Below, one piece after another: positions 44,401 to 55,347 of a stretch of DNA of 64,000 bases. The notes below the pieces were generated by a model. It was not told the DNA's origin. It searched no databases and was given only the letters and a program-made list of their open reading frames with translations. The DNA is from Aplidium turbinatum (Eukaryota; Chordata; Ascidiacea; Aplousobranchia; Polyclinidae). Position 1 is the first letter of the stretch. Each line of letters opens with the position of its first letter. The stretch is taken from the NCBI GenBank assembly GCA_918807975.1, contig OU964919.1:14836001-14900000 (forward strand). The letters are read 5' to 3'. Made by a program: the position numbers and the translations under genes.

Positions 44401-47400
44401 AAAAAGAATGTATGAAACTAATTTCATTCTTTTAGGGTTGTTTTCCAGGATAAAAATATTTGAATATACCGTACTATACAAGGACGTGAAGGGAAGAGAG
44501 CTCGATTGATAAACTACCCTTAGGTTGGCTAATTTTGTAATTTATATATATTATATATAGGGTTGGGCTGTAATTGTGCAGCTTTTGTTTTGGAGTCGCA
44601 AGAATTTTTCATCAGTAGCGGGTGTTGTGCTGGTTTATTTCGTTTTATATCGAATAAAATTTGCAAAATAAATATCACTTCTAGCAAAAAAAAAAATTTT
44701 TTTTCATTTTGATTTGTGCAAACGTTATAATATTAGGCTACTTTCGGGTTTGTTTTAACTTGTAATTGATTGGGCTATAGGGCTGGATGTATAAAAATAT
44801 TTGGCAATCTTGAACCTAGTCCTACGGTTTGGGCAATGTCACTCACAATAGACAATCCCTTAACTTTTATAATGAGCAACACACTTCGCATGCTTTCCGC
44901 AACACATTGGTTATCTGCTGTACATCAGTTGGAGTGTTTTAACAAAATTGCAATAAAACTGAGCACTAAAACCGGTAATTGCATCGTCAATTATTCTTGA
45001 ATCAGCTCACAGGTTTAATCGTGTTTATGCAATTATCCAAAGCAGTAATTTATCATGCACCAGAAGCATTTTTTTAAAACAAATAACTCCTGTTGCAGCA
45101 AAGTCTGGTAAGTCTCCTGTAGGCACAATGTACGGCGTTCACTATTTTATGCACAGGACGGTGCTTTCGAGAGTATGCTACCAAGCTGTATATTTTTGAG
45201 AGTGTGTTACCAGAGCCTCAATATAATAAACCTGTAACACGATTTATACAAAAAATCAATATGTAATATTGTAGTACCTGCAAAAACTCCACAACAGACA
45301 ATACTTGCTTTATCTTTTCAACAATATAACCGTCTTCAATACCCGCAAGTCTTCTTTTAGATTTCAACAAAAAGTAGGAATTTGCATAAGTGAACAGGTT
45401 GCAAGTGGAAGTTACTAGAATACAAAAAAACTGAGTTCAAACGCCTTACATCATGCAAATAAAATGGCAGAGACGTTGTAGCATGTTAACATCGAAATCC
45501 ATGCATAATAGTAAGTCGAAGTTTCTTGTCCAAATCATCGTTCCTGTGTCAAACATCAGTACTATACTGTAGTGTATATTATATTATACATATTTTACAG
45601 CTTAATATTGTTAAGACCAAACCGTTACCTGGTATGTGGTTCAATGTACGGTACTTCTGAAAACAAGTTTGCAAATATATATGGTTTGTTTGTTTTAAGT
45701 ACCGTACTTCTACTGTATTTCATATTTAACAAGTGAAAACAAAAATTCAGCAACCTCTCAAGCACAGCTTTTAGCTCCACACAAAGTGAAATTATATGAC
45801 AAATCTTTTCATCATTTGGAAAAAAACTGCTGATTAACTTTTTCTGAAACAGTTTGAAAGAATTTTTCTAAAAACATTGCTGATTAACTTTCATATTTAA
45901 ACCTGATATTTCATCCACAACATGGCTAGTTTACGTCTAAGCTAGACTTTTAACACGCTGCAAACAGCATGATAGTAATTGTCTAAATTATTTTGCAGCC
46001 TTAATATGGCATGATTAGGTACATACAGTTACCGGTATTTTAAACATAATTTCAAATAACATTACGGTACAAAAACTTAAACAGGAAATAAACATTTAGC
46101 AGTAAAATTTGTGTGTATAATATATGAAAGAGTATGCAAGATCAACAGTCAACACAAACGATTCTGGAATGCAAGATTGAACTAAATTAAGGGTCTAATC
46201 TAAGTGACACGCGCTTTTTTTCTGTACCCATAATAGCCAGTTGTTACACCAATTAACAGTTACACAATAAGATGCTTAGACTAACCTATGTTCAATTTTC
46301 AATTGAATACATTGCTATGTTGAGTGGACACTGAGTCCAATTTTTTTTTGTGAACAAAGATGTTTTTTTACAATAGTTACCAAATTCCGTGATAATGAAA
46401 GAACCTCCGCAGTTTGTTGTTAAGAGTTCAAGAATATATGTTGCTGCTTTCACTGTCTTTTCAACCTGCAACATAATAGGCTACGTCAGTTTAATATAAA
46501 AAGAAAAAAAAAACTTTTATATGTTCAGCCATGGAGTGAGTGTATAATAATGCAAAAAAGAGAAATACACTGATATTTCAGCCTTTTGATTGCCTTGCCA
46601 GTATTGCTCCAATTCCACTACCAAATTCTTGACTACTACTTGACTAATATGGATCAATCATTGTGTTCTTTACCCTGTTTAAAAACAATCAACAAGCTGT
46701 AGCCTGTTTTTTTTTTTCGCTGAGACTTTTCGGTCATTTGTCCGAAATGACTTGAAAAAATCCGGTCATTTTTTATTTATTTCGGTCATTTTTTTCTGGT
46801 GAAAATATTTCCTTTCAATTAGCTGATACAAACCAAAATTTGCACTTCCTGACTAGCTACAACATTTTGTTTCGCTGAGAAACGTTGTCATGTTATATCT
46901 GAGAAAAGTTAGAACATACAAACGTTTCTTCAACGTTCATCAGCGAAACTCAACCTTGCAACACCCGACCGCAGACATCTTTTATTGCACAACGGAAAGG
47001 AATAAAAACAAGTAAGAATGACCAAATAAAAAAACACGTTACGCTCTAATGGTTCGCATTTACAAAGTGATTTAACTCGTCAACAATTTCACCGGCCGTG
47101 GGCGCTCACGTTGTAGCGTGCTCGCTTCGCGTTGCTGTGCCAGTGCGCGTATGCCGCGTCATAATTGAATGTTTCGTATGACCCAGCATTCAACCTCAAA
47201 CACATAAGTTTATCTGCAGTTGAACAACGCAAGCGATTTCTTGCTGGAGTTCGCAACCGAGAAAGCAAACTGAATCCACATTCTGCGGTTGCGATCTCTT
47301 CATTAAAAGTCAGCAAAGCATTAGCAATTAGCTGCCGAACTTGGCCAATCTATGCCACGCTTCGCAGCTATTGTTAAAACTTTCCGCCAATTATCACCTG

Positions 47401-49613
47401 GTTCGCAATTACACATTACTTCAAATTTAAAACCATCACACAAAATCGCTATCTATCAATGTGGAGTCAAACATTTCACAGAGGTTATCACCAGCTCAAA
47501 AGTTAACAACATTATGCAACAAGCTGGGATAACTTCCCGACTGACAGATCAATCTTTTCCACGACGAAGGAAAGATTTGAAAACACAGTGGCATTTCTAG
47601 AAAGTTGAAGTCTTTGAGTGTGTTACTTTCATGTTTGCGTTTATCACAAGCAATGAGACATTGGATCAACGTACAAAGGGATACTTTGTTGTTTATCGAG
47701 GTCTGGTCAATAACGTTTCGAAAGGGTTGACCACCAGCTCAAAAAATAATAATATAAATAATTATGTAACATGCTGAGAAAATGTTCCGATTGACAGAAC
47801 GGACCGATCAATCTCTACCAAGCGGTTTGACCGTTCCAAGGCAACGCAACATTGCGTCACACTTGAAAGCACCACGTCAGTCACGTTTGGAAAATGTTAC
47901 TTCTGTATTTGCGTTATCACATATAATAAGACATTGGATCAACGTTGAAACACTAAGTCTATGTCTTGTATTTCCGATAGACAAAAAATCGTAGAGTGGC
48001 GCAAGAAGCTTCTTTGCAATCACTGAAATCGATTTGCGCGCGTTGACTACATATTTTTTCGGACATTTTGACCGAGTTGACTATATTTTTTTCGGACATT
48101 TTGCTAAAAAATCGGTCAATGACCGACAAATGACCGAAAAAAAAAACCCAGGCTGTAGCTATGGGTGCAAACTGCAAAGTAAAATGAGGGATCTTTTGTA
48201 GTTATCAGCTTGAGGCTGAATAACTACCACTATAGTAGTGGTACAATATACGGTACATGTTAAGTTATATAATTATGTCAAATTTTTCAAACAAACATAT
48301 AATTTGTTACGGCATTTCCAAACTTTAATAGGCTACAGGAAATCTTTAGTGTTTTTGTTTTGTTTAATGTTCTTTTAAAAAAAAAACATGAATAAAATTG
48401 CATGAAAGAATTCGTGTTTTTCAATTTTTCAAAGTCTACAATAAGACCAAGAGACAACATTGTTAAAATGTAGGCCTACTGTAGTGTAGAGAGCTTTGAT
48501 AAGATATGGCGTTAATACACAAAAACAATAATTTGAAGTCCTTTGTTTATGTTTTCAAACATAAGACACATACATGCACAATTGCACAAGTCTTGTTATA
48601 TTTTACAAAGTTAATAAAGAAAACCCATAAGATTTCATGATAAAAGATTATTCATTAAAACAGATTTCTAGACAGACGACAGGGTAACATGTAGGGTAAG
48701 GTTATTTGAGCTTAGTAAATGGTCAAGGACCTCTAAAAATCGTATTCGTTAACTTGAGGGAACACTCATGATGAAAATAATTTTTTTATCAATATTTTTT
48801 TTTGTATCTGAAAAGCAGTAAACGTTGTCAGGATTCTGAATATGGTAAAATTTTGATTCTATTCAATGTCTTTGTGCGTCAAAAATTACAGTGATAATTA
48901 TATGAGTAATGTATATACTATATAGCTTGTGTTTGGGTGTTTTTCAAATGCTTTTTTCTTCAAAGTCATTTTTTTGATGTTTTCAACCACTCAAATTACA
49001 ACTACTCATTATTTCTTGTTAGAATGGCATGAAATTCAATATTGAAAACTCAATATTGGAGAATTCATCTATATGAGGATTTTTGCTTTTTCTGTGTAGT
49101 TTCACTTAAAATTAAAAAACAATTACAAATATATCAAGTTTTTCTAGTAGGCATACGTTTAAAATTCATTCATTTTTTTTATATATACACCCGTGGAAAA
49201 ACATCTTTCATCACTATAGGGGTAAGGGATGGCGACAATGCCAGCAAAAAGTAATAAATGATATATATATATAGGTTTTCTCTAAAGGACTTAATTAATT
49301 TTTTAACGGTGGTAAAAATTGAAAAAAAAATAGAAAAACTATGTGCGGTGCTGAAATTGATAGTACATCAGAAATGTCTCTTTAAGCAGTTACTCTTTTT
49401 TTATCATAAAGATATTTTCATACACTTAAGCATAAATAATTTGGTGGTATTGTTGTGTGTATTACAATTACAATAGCACAATTTATGATTGCTGTTTTAA
49501 CTTACTTGATCAAATGCATCTGGATTTTTCGTGACAACGTTCATATAAGCAGCTTTCAGATGACCAAGATGTTCTTTTAGTTTTTCTGAACCAAGTCTGT
49601 ACATGTCTGCCAT
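41363..49613 (-). CDS. PEX16: PEX16, peroxisomal membrane biogenesis peroxin, complete 8-exon coding region
   Basis: Minus-strand exons, 5' to 3': 49613-49506, 46465-46381, 45414-45278, 44318-44238, 43775-43652, 43039-42845, 42256-42040, 41489-41363. They sum to 1074 nt, giving 357 residues plus TGA, against 336 in human PEX16. All introns are GT-AG and all phases agree. Recognition blocks: Y-x-NVVTKNPDAFDQVEKTVKAAT near the N terminus (human YVTRHPAATAQLETAV); the membrane region FIEITAQKIGG…RWAVILLICII; RKELRRRYAKLLFYLLRSP then MYDRF (human [24 protein letters not shown]); and the C-terminal YIPAWQMTYFYNWSD (human YLPTWQKIYFYSWG). Known role: an integral membrane peroxin acting with PEX3 and PEX19 in inserting peroxisomal membrane proteins, partly through the ER. 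It is convergent with the ZNF608/609-like gene. The middle region (residues about 155-235) is diverged. Confidence 0.95.
42040..42256 (-). CDS. PEX16: PEX16 exon 7, residues 244-316
   Basis: The acceptor is ctgttcag|TTCTCA and the donor GTTGA|gtaagt, phase 2. It encodes SKSIFPWLIALLMDSSS and the highly conserved RKELRRRYAKLLFYLLRSP, MYDRFV block. The unspliced reading would stop immediately after VE. Confidence 0.94.
42465..42569. repeat. Short tandem repeats (ccagtgat / aaccagtgatacattat)
   Basis: Repeated cagtgat and aaccagtc words occur in PEX16 intron 6, including two copies of aaccagtgatacattat (42520-42536, 42553-42569). It is a small, irregular minisatellite. Confidence 0.7.
42845..43039 (-). 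CDS. PEX16: PEX16 exon 6, residues 179-244
   Basis: The acceptor is aaaatcag|ATGACG and the donor GTTCACG|gtaatt, phase 1. It encodes EVIYIGTNPGQRRRTLHSL (human SYVGKRSNRVVRTLQN) and, at the end, VAECLHAARPLVH (human IAEFLYIARPLLH). A variable linker lies between. Confidence 0.9.
43652..43775 (-). CDS. PEX16: PEX16 exon 5, residues 138-179
   Basis: The acceptor is ttttacag|ACAATC and the donor ATTGCAG|gtaatt, phase 1. It encodes TILRCLLIFVFETGIQS (human AVLRMLLLLWFKAGLQT), then a diverged polar stretch. Confidence 0.9.
44238..44318 (-). CDS. PEX16: PEX16 exon 4, residues 111-137
   Basis: The acceptor is tttttccag|GCTTTT and the donor ATTAAG|gtgaag, phase 0 on both sides. It encodes AFIEITAQKIGGTTARW followed by the hydrophobic AVILLICIIK, the start of the first membrane-associated segment. 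Human counterpart: VFMEMGAAKVWGEVGRWLV. Confidence 0.92.
45278..45414 (-). CDS. PEX16: PEX16 exon 3, residues 65-110
   Basis: The acceptor is tattctag|TAACTT and the donor TTGCAG|gtacta, phase 0. It encodes TSTCNLFTYANSYFLLKSK, then IVEKIKQVLSVVEFLQ, corresponding to human YSASNLLVLLND…LLTWLSVLECVEVF. Confidence 0.92.
46381..46465 (-). CDS. PEX16: PEX16 exon 2, residues 37-65
   Basis: The acceptor is atgttgcag|GTTGAA and the donor GAATTTG|gtaact, phase 1. It encodes VEKTVKAATYILELL, then CGGSFIITEF, aligned with human LETAVRGFSYLLAG…SHELSEL. Confidence 0.92.
46466..49505 (-). other. PEX16 intron 1 hosting a hAT transposon
   Basis: About half of this 3-kb intron is the hAT element at 46704-48151. 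The remainder (48160-49500) is very AT-rich, with T-tracts and a short (TA)n near 49258, and no further feature. Confidence 0.7.
46704..48151 (-). mobile_element. hAT transposon remnant, TSD GCTGTAGC
   Basis: The ends are CTGTTTTTTTTTTTCG and the complement of CTGGGTTTTTTTTTTCGG. Both ends carry cggtcatttgtc sub-terminally, and GCTGTAGC is duplicated at 46696-46703 and 48152-48159. On the minus strand 47316-47089 encodes a hAT dimerisation-domain piece, AECGFSLLSRLRTPARNRL, then an FNYDAAYAHW-like end. The transposase is not whole, so this copy is non-autonomous. It lies in PEX16 intron 1. Confidence 0.88.
49506..49613 (-). CDS. PEX16: PEX16 exon 1, residues 1-36
   Basis: The ATG is at 49613-49611 and the donor GATCAA|gtaagt, phase 0. 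It encodes MADMYRLGSEKLKEHLGHL and then YMNVVTKNPDAFDQ, matching the PEX16 N terminus. Just upstream (minus strand) is ttttgttgcag, so part of the 5' UTR may be on another exon. The length fits a start at this first ATG. Confidence 0.9.
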
Positions 49614-50564
49614 TGTACCAAGAGAAATCTATGCACTGCAACAAAACCCAAGTTTATTTTTTTTAGTCGTTAGGAGAACACATTGAAGACAAAACTGCAA
49701 TAATCTAACACCGCATTTTACATTTTATTTCTCACATATCACAATTGTATGGCCTAATGGATCTCCTCTAACAGCCATGAAAGGTCAAGGAAGTTTGAAA
49801 TACCGACGTCTGAAAATATGGAATGATTTACGTTTGGAATTGTTTAGAACTAAAAATTTAAACATCTTAACAAAACAACTTGAAATTCACAACATGAATA
49901 AATTTGCATAGGCCTATGACAGTTGTTATTGAATTCATGTTGACTGCTGTATTGCAATTTGTTTAGATAACACAGAGTTCAATCTACTACCATAGATGCA
50001 CGTATAGTATACGCCACAAATTCTATGCCGTAGACTTGCGGCGTAGACTTTTTGTTTACGCTAACGGCCACATTTTTTTGGATAGTTGTTGCTTGAGGCT
50101 ACGCCGTAAAGTTTTCATGGTTTTATAGCATATAGTGTCAACGTATACTTTTTAATGTTTTTTTTTTTCTCGCTACAACACGTCAATACCTTCCAGCGCT
50201 GCAGTTGAAAGAATGTTTTCAATGGGCAAAGACATATTGAAACCAAAACGCAGCAAAATGTCAGATAAACACTTTCAGATGCTTGTGTTTCTTCGTAAAA
50301 ATTCAAAATATAACTTGTTTGTTTCGAGTGGTTTATACCGTGTGAATGTTTGGCACATAGCAAACAAAATGAGTTTACGCTAGAGTATGCGCTGATGCCG
50401 CCAACTTTTTTTTACAAGTTACATTGACGCATATGGCGTATGGTTTTTTGAACGTTTGCGTTTATGCTGACAGCGTCAATATTTTTTGTATACGTGTACA
50501 ATGTACATCACTGTCTACTGCATATTGTCATATTAGTAGCCTATCTATATAGAGTGGTGTAAGC
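49614..50564. other. Region upstream of PEX16
   Basis: It holds the PEX16 5' UTR/promoter in an undetermined position and, at about 49985-50510, a decayed hAT element. No CpG-rich stretch or TATA box stands out. Confidence 0.45.
49985..50510 (+). mobile_element. Decayed hAT element with ACGCCGTA sub-terminal motifs
   Basis: Plus-strand 50190-50310 encodes SSAAVERMFSMGKDILKPKR, then SDKHFQMLVFLRKN, the hAT transposase C-terminal dimerisation motif. The flanks contain repeated gccgtaga, gcgtagac, tacgctaa, tacgccgta, gacgcatatggcgta and gcgtttatgc words, as at sub-terminal transposase-binding regions. The ends may be CACGTATA (about 49996) and TATACGTG (about 50490); no target duplication is convincing. 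Confidence 0.6.
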
Positions 50565-51379
50565 CAGGGGTGGGCAAACTACGGCCCGCATGCGGCCCGC
50601 GAGACCATTTTATGCGGCCCGCCGGCACTTGCAGAAACTCCTACTCATCACTTATTGTTTTAATTAAACATGTTACATGACAAAATATTATTCCCTTTAC
50701 GAGTGTGTTTTTCTCTTCACTTTCAGTGCGTAAACACACACACGTCAGTCGCGCATGTATTGCAACCTGATCTCACGCATTGTTTGATCATAAAATACAA
50801 ATACGGTAGCGGCTACCGTAGGCCTACCAGTACTTCTACTTTCCTCCAAATAGCTTTTCATTGTTACTTGAGACGCACAGTGTTTCAATAAATATTATTT
50901 TATCGAAATTGGGAAGAAAGCCGTTTGCTTGTTGTGCCGTGAGTCCGTGGCTGTTTTCAAGGAATACAATTTAAAAAGATGCAACCAAAGCAAGCACGCA
51001 AACTTTGGACAAAATTTCACCAGTAAAAAAAGAAAACGGAAATGCCAAGAGCTAGTGAACAAGCTGAAGAAACAACAGAGTGTTTTCACCAAACAAGAGG
51101 CTGCAACGAAAGCCAGTTTTATGATTTCTTACACACTTGCAAAAACAAACAAGCCGTTTTCAGACGGTGAGTTTATCAAGGAATGCATTTTTGAAGTAGC
51201 TATGTGTCCAGAACAAAAAACCAAAATGGATATCATTGCCTTATCGAAGAGAACCGTGGTTAGACGTGTTGGAAAAATAAGTGACGATCTCATGAGTCAT
51301 TTGTAATGAGAGTGTGCAGCCCCCGGCTGCAACATTTTTTCAAATGTGGCCCTCAGTACAAAAAGTTTGCCCACTCCTG
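50565..51379 (+). mobile_element. hAT (Charlie-like) internal-deletion derivative, TSD GTGTAAGC
   Basis: The ends are CAGGGGTGGGCAAACT and AGTTTGCCCACTCCTG, with exact duplications GTGTAAGC at 50557-50564 and 51380-51387. An open frame at 50929-51306 (+) encodes the N-terminal part of a Charlie/GTF2IRD2-like transposase: ESVAVFKEYNLKRCNQSKHA (BED-type finger region) and FSDGEFIKECIFEVA. The catalytic core and C terminus are absent, so it is a deleted copy. Confidence 0.93.
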
Positions 51380-51628
51380 GTGTAAGCTATGGTTAAGCTG
51401 ACTTGTTGTTTATTTTGCTTCATCCTTGACAGTAGCTATCTTATATTTGTTGTTTTAGTAAGTCTATCTTATTTTTAATGCTCGTTATAAAATTTTATAA
51501 ATATTTGCATAAAACCACAGTATTTTACTTGAGTGGGTTTATGGTGCAGCAATCATTTTTCTATTTTAATTCTTACTGAACATCAGCCTATCTTTAGTTT
51601 GAACGCAACTAGGTACAGTACCGTAATG

Positions 51629-51862
51629 CAGGGCCGGATTTAGCTGATGGGGGCCCGGGGCACTTTTAGATCGGGGGGCCCCGTGCAGAAAAATCATCTC
51701 TACGTATACAGTAGCATCGGTCCAGTACTGCACAGCATTTTGCAGAAACTTTAAAGGCCAAAAAGTAAAAAAATAGCACAAAATCACCTTTTTTTCCACA
51801 TAGGGGGGCCCTTCAAAAGTCGGGGGGCCCGGGGCAACTGCCCCCCCCTAAATCCGGGCCTG
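51629..51862. mobile_element. hAT MITE, CAGGGCCGGATTTAG family copy 2, TSD CCGTAATG
   Basis: It has the same ends and internal order as 40127-40391, is slightly shorter (234 bp), and is flanked by exact CCGTAATG duplications (51621-51628, 51863-51870). Non-coding. Confidence 0.93.
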
Positions 51863-52104
51863 CCGTAATGGACTTAGACATGCATCACATTAAAAACATG
51901 AGAAGCAGCAGCTGATTTGACAACTGATATAATCTTTCACTATTTCCTGTGAAATATAATTTTATACAGTGCGAGTTTTTTCTACTGGTTATGGTTGCAC
52001 CATACTATTCTCACAACGAACAAAATAGACGGTTTTGTGAGGAAAACTGAAACTAGTAAGCAACAAAGTTACGGTAATAAACCAGTGAAAAAACAATGCT
52101 TTTT

Positions 52105-52405
52105 TGTGAACGTGGCCGAGTGGTTAGAGCGTTGGGCTCGCAGTCGAGAGCCTGCATGTTCGACTCCAGCCACCCGCACTTGCTGTTGTTTCTCTGGGCA
52201 AGAAACTTAACGATAATTGCCTCTACCTAGTGATCGATTTCGAGTAATGGGTAGTACCAAATTTAAGTCATAAGTAGAGTAGACAACCGGAAACTGACAT
52301 TGCCGTCGGCTGCAGCGTGGGTCAGGTGTATGTCGGAAGGCGTACACCGATGCATAGCGCTCAAGTCCGCTTTCCCGCAATGCAGGATAAAGATAAACAA
52401 ACAAA
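52105..52405 (+). mobile_element. tRNA-derived SINE
   Basis: The head reads gtggccgagtggttagagcg (near-perfect A-box) and then tgttcgactccagccacc (B-box). A body with tctctgggcaagaaactta and the A-rich end ggataaagataaacaaacaaa follow. The head resembles a tRNA but is not foldable as a clean cloverleaf, so a SINE is preferred over a tRNA gene. Confidence 0.7.
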
Positions 52406-52900
52406 ATGCAAACTTTCAAAATTAATCAATTGATTGATTTATTTCAATCAAATTAATCAACCTCTTAAAACAATTCTGAAACACAAAAATCAATCGCTCG
52501 GGCAACTTGTCATACGTAAACGCCAAACGGCCACCTCAAAAGCCAAAAGTTTCAAAAATTTTAAAGGTCGACATGGTAAATACAGTAGTAAAATAATAGT
52601 TTTCTTAAATTTCATATGGGGATTTCCCTACACAAATCTTTGTTGCAGTTTTGTTTTATCGAAAAGATCGTACAATTTGCACTAACTTTTGCATAGGCCT
52701 ATCGAAGGAACCCTGCAATAAGCCATTGGCGGTGTGCAAAAGAATAACGATTTTTTTTACAAAGTAACATACAACTTCCTCAACTAATTTTGTACAAATG
52801 TGTTAAATAGTACAAGAATAGATCAGGACCTGTTTATATTTGTACCGGTATGCCATTTTAACTAGCTTAATACTATCCAGTGTCGTACGCTACCGTTTTT

Positions 52901-53060
52901 GTTAGTCTTGCAAGGCCTGGTGCGTTGCTTTCTGAAATGGCTTTTCCAGTGGTATGATTTCATTCAGGAGTTTTCTTTGTCTACCTTGTTCTTCATGATG
53001 AGCTAACGCATCAAGAGTGTTCCTTCAAGACCATCAGCACTTTTGATAACTCACCAAGTG
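52901..53060. repeat. Interspersed repeat, copy 1 (related to 54570-54733)
   Basis: It shares tgcaaggcctggtgcgttg, gaaatggctttnccngtgg, ttttctttg-ct-ccttg-tctt and accatcagcac with 54570-54733 in the same order. The copies differ by scattered substitutions and small indels. Family not recognised. Confidence 0.6.
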
Positions 53061-54569
53061 TTCCCGACAATTTGTTCACCAAATCAAACGTCATATAAAA
53101 CCGTTATGATCTACTTTAGGCTACCTAGCTGGCATCTTACGTCATGGAAATTGCTAGAAAATGTCAAAATATTGCACCATCGTTCGTAAGACCTGATGAA
53201 ACATTGTATCATCACCTTTGAACACCTGTTTGAATTGCTTCACAATTCCTTTCATTATTGCGTCACATAACTGCGTACGTGAGTTTGAGATATTGAAATG
53301 TATTCTGACCATTTTTAAAATTGTTAGCCTACTTGGAAGTTGGTCGCAAATTTAACTGTTTGCTTATTGCTTGCTAGCTGGACAAAGTTTCCGTCTTTTA
53401 TCTAAGTAGTTTGTTGTAGTGACAAGTTTTTAGTGGTGTATTGCGTTGCACCCCATTTTCGATAGCCGCGGGCTAATTTTACAGAAATACACTTTTTGCA
53501 TAGACGTTTCAAAGGAGTGTTTCTTTTTCGGTCATTAGGCCTACATACAGACTAACGGATCTGGGAATCTTATGTTACAATTTTCCCACGAAGAGATTAT
53601 GGTTTATCCAGGGATACCCTTATATCCCTAGGTATACCGCTGTGACCACCAATGTCGATCAGAGAGAGAGATTTTTTTGTCCTTTCAGCAGGAAAAAATA
53701 TCGAGTAGGCTAGTTACACAATAGAACATAGCCTATATATAATGAAGAAAGAACTGGCACCACCGAACAACCTTACGGTTTCCCAGACCCGTAACTAGCT
53801 TGGAACACCAGAGGGGGGGAGGGGGGCAATAAGTATTCTAGAGGGAGCCCAACTTTTACTTTCCGTATTATGTACGAAAACGACGTTTGTAAATAATGTA
53901 GGTATATTTACGCAAAAACATCATTAATTGTGCTACAGCGTTACAATAGCATAGATTTGTTTTTCGGCAGTCGAGTGTAGCAATAATTGACAGCGATAGA
54001 AACGTGTTTGGCCAATGAGGTTGGGCTCATCAGTATCGCACCACTAGTTCATGCCATATAGTTCTCAACCGCTGCTTTTGTCAGACAATTTATTATGTAA
54101 ATTCCGTATGTAAATTTCCAAAAGAGTTTGTATGTCAACAAGATTTAGTTTATTTTGAATATTTTGAATCTGTATCCTCGGACTGATGAAGCCTTGATAG
54201 GATATTCCTGGTAGTTTCGCATACTTGTACAGGCTCTTGACGGAGGGCCGGTTACAGAGATTGGCAGAGTGACGTTTTCCGTTTGTTGAAGTGTTGTTGC
54301 CAAGGAATCTTTCCACTCACTGGATGCCGCTGAATGGAGAGCAGCCGTTGCGTTGCTCAAGCGCACACTGCGAGAGTCGAAGTTTAGCTGACAGGGGTCT
54401 AAAATTATCGCTTTATCAACGCAACTTTTATCAAAGCACGCTTGATATCTTTAAGACATAACTTCCCTGGGTATAATTGAATTTCCGCAAGATGATGATG
54501 TTGTTTTTTGCTAGTTTGTTTTATTTGTTTTATGTCATTGTTTCATGTCGTCAAGTTATAGCCTATCTA

Positions 54570-54733
54570 TTTTGTGAGTCGTGCAAGGCCTGGTGCGTTG
54601 CGCTTGAAATGGCTTTGCCCGTGGTAGGATTTCTTTGTGGGGTTTTCTTTGCCTGCCTTGCTCTTTGCTATGAGCTAAACGCATCAAGACGTGTTCCCCT
54701 TACGACCATCAGCACTCTTGATAACGCACCATG
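54570..54733. repeat. Interspersed repeat, copy 2
   Basis: Same-orientation relative of 52901-53060. The open frame running through it (54477-54782) codes for hydrophobic residues, but the sister copy does not keep that frame, so the frame is probably chance. Confidence 0.6.
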
Positions 54734-54904
54734 GCCGATCTTCATAGCAACTGTCCATACAAATCTTCAATATATCAGCTAAAGTTATGTAGGCTAATAA
54801 AGTTATAGCCTATATATGTTTATTTGTTTTGTAACATTTTTTTATTTCCCCTTTATATCTTAAATTTTTCTGAAGGTGTTGCGACCGTGCCAAATTTTTT
54901 TCAA

Positions 54905-55052
54905 CTCAATAACTTACTTCGATCACAAGCACGTTTTAACGTTCGCGTTTTGTCGCTTCTACCTTTTTCTTGACCTTTGCTATGTTGATGTGTATTGTTT
55001 TGATATGATGGTCAGAAATAAAAAAACAACTGAACTGAACTGAACTGAACAC
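54905..55052 (+). repeat. LINE-like 3' tail with (TGAAC)n, copy 2
   Basis: It parallels 4490-4625 and finishes in four tandem TGAAC units after an A-rich stretch (aaaaaaacaactgaactgaa). This is the form of a LINE 3' terminus. Confidence 0.45.
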
Positions 55053-55347
55053 CGTCGCGTGATTTTGAGTTTGGCGCGTAACCACTGAACTAACAGGGTG
55101 GATAAGTTCTGTGCAAGCGAGAAGCGTTAGGCTACGACAAAAGGCAATCAATTACATTGTTTTACTTTGTTGCCTCAACTGTGCCATTCAATATAAAGCT
55201 TTAGGTAAAGCTTTGTATTTGTTATGAGTTGTAATTGTGCACTCTCAAAGGTCTTCCTTTGTCTTTTAATGAAATTATGATTAATTTGATGTGGTTACCA
55301 GCGCAGCCAACATTGCAAAACTTAGAAAGTTTATTGTGAATTGTGAT

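Noticed and set aside
52105-52180. A tRNA gene
   Set aside because: The A- and B-boxes are good, but acceptor-stem pairing is poor and a SINE body and A-rich tail follow.
53790-53850. A further hAT-like end (CAGACCCGTAACTAG with a G-run)
   Set aside because: No matching opposite end or target duplication could be found nearby, so it is left unassigned.
54477-54782. A 101-codon open frame with membrane-like segments
   Set aside because: It runs through an interspersed repeat whose sister copy at 52901-53060 does not keep the frame.
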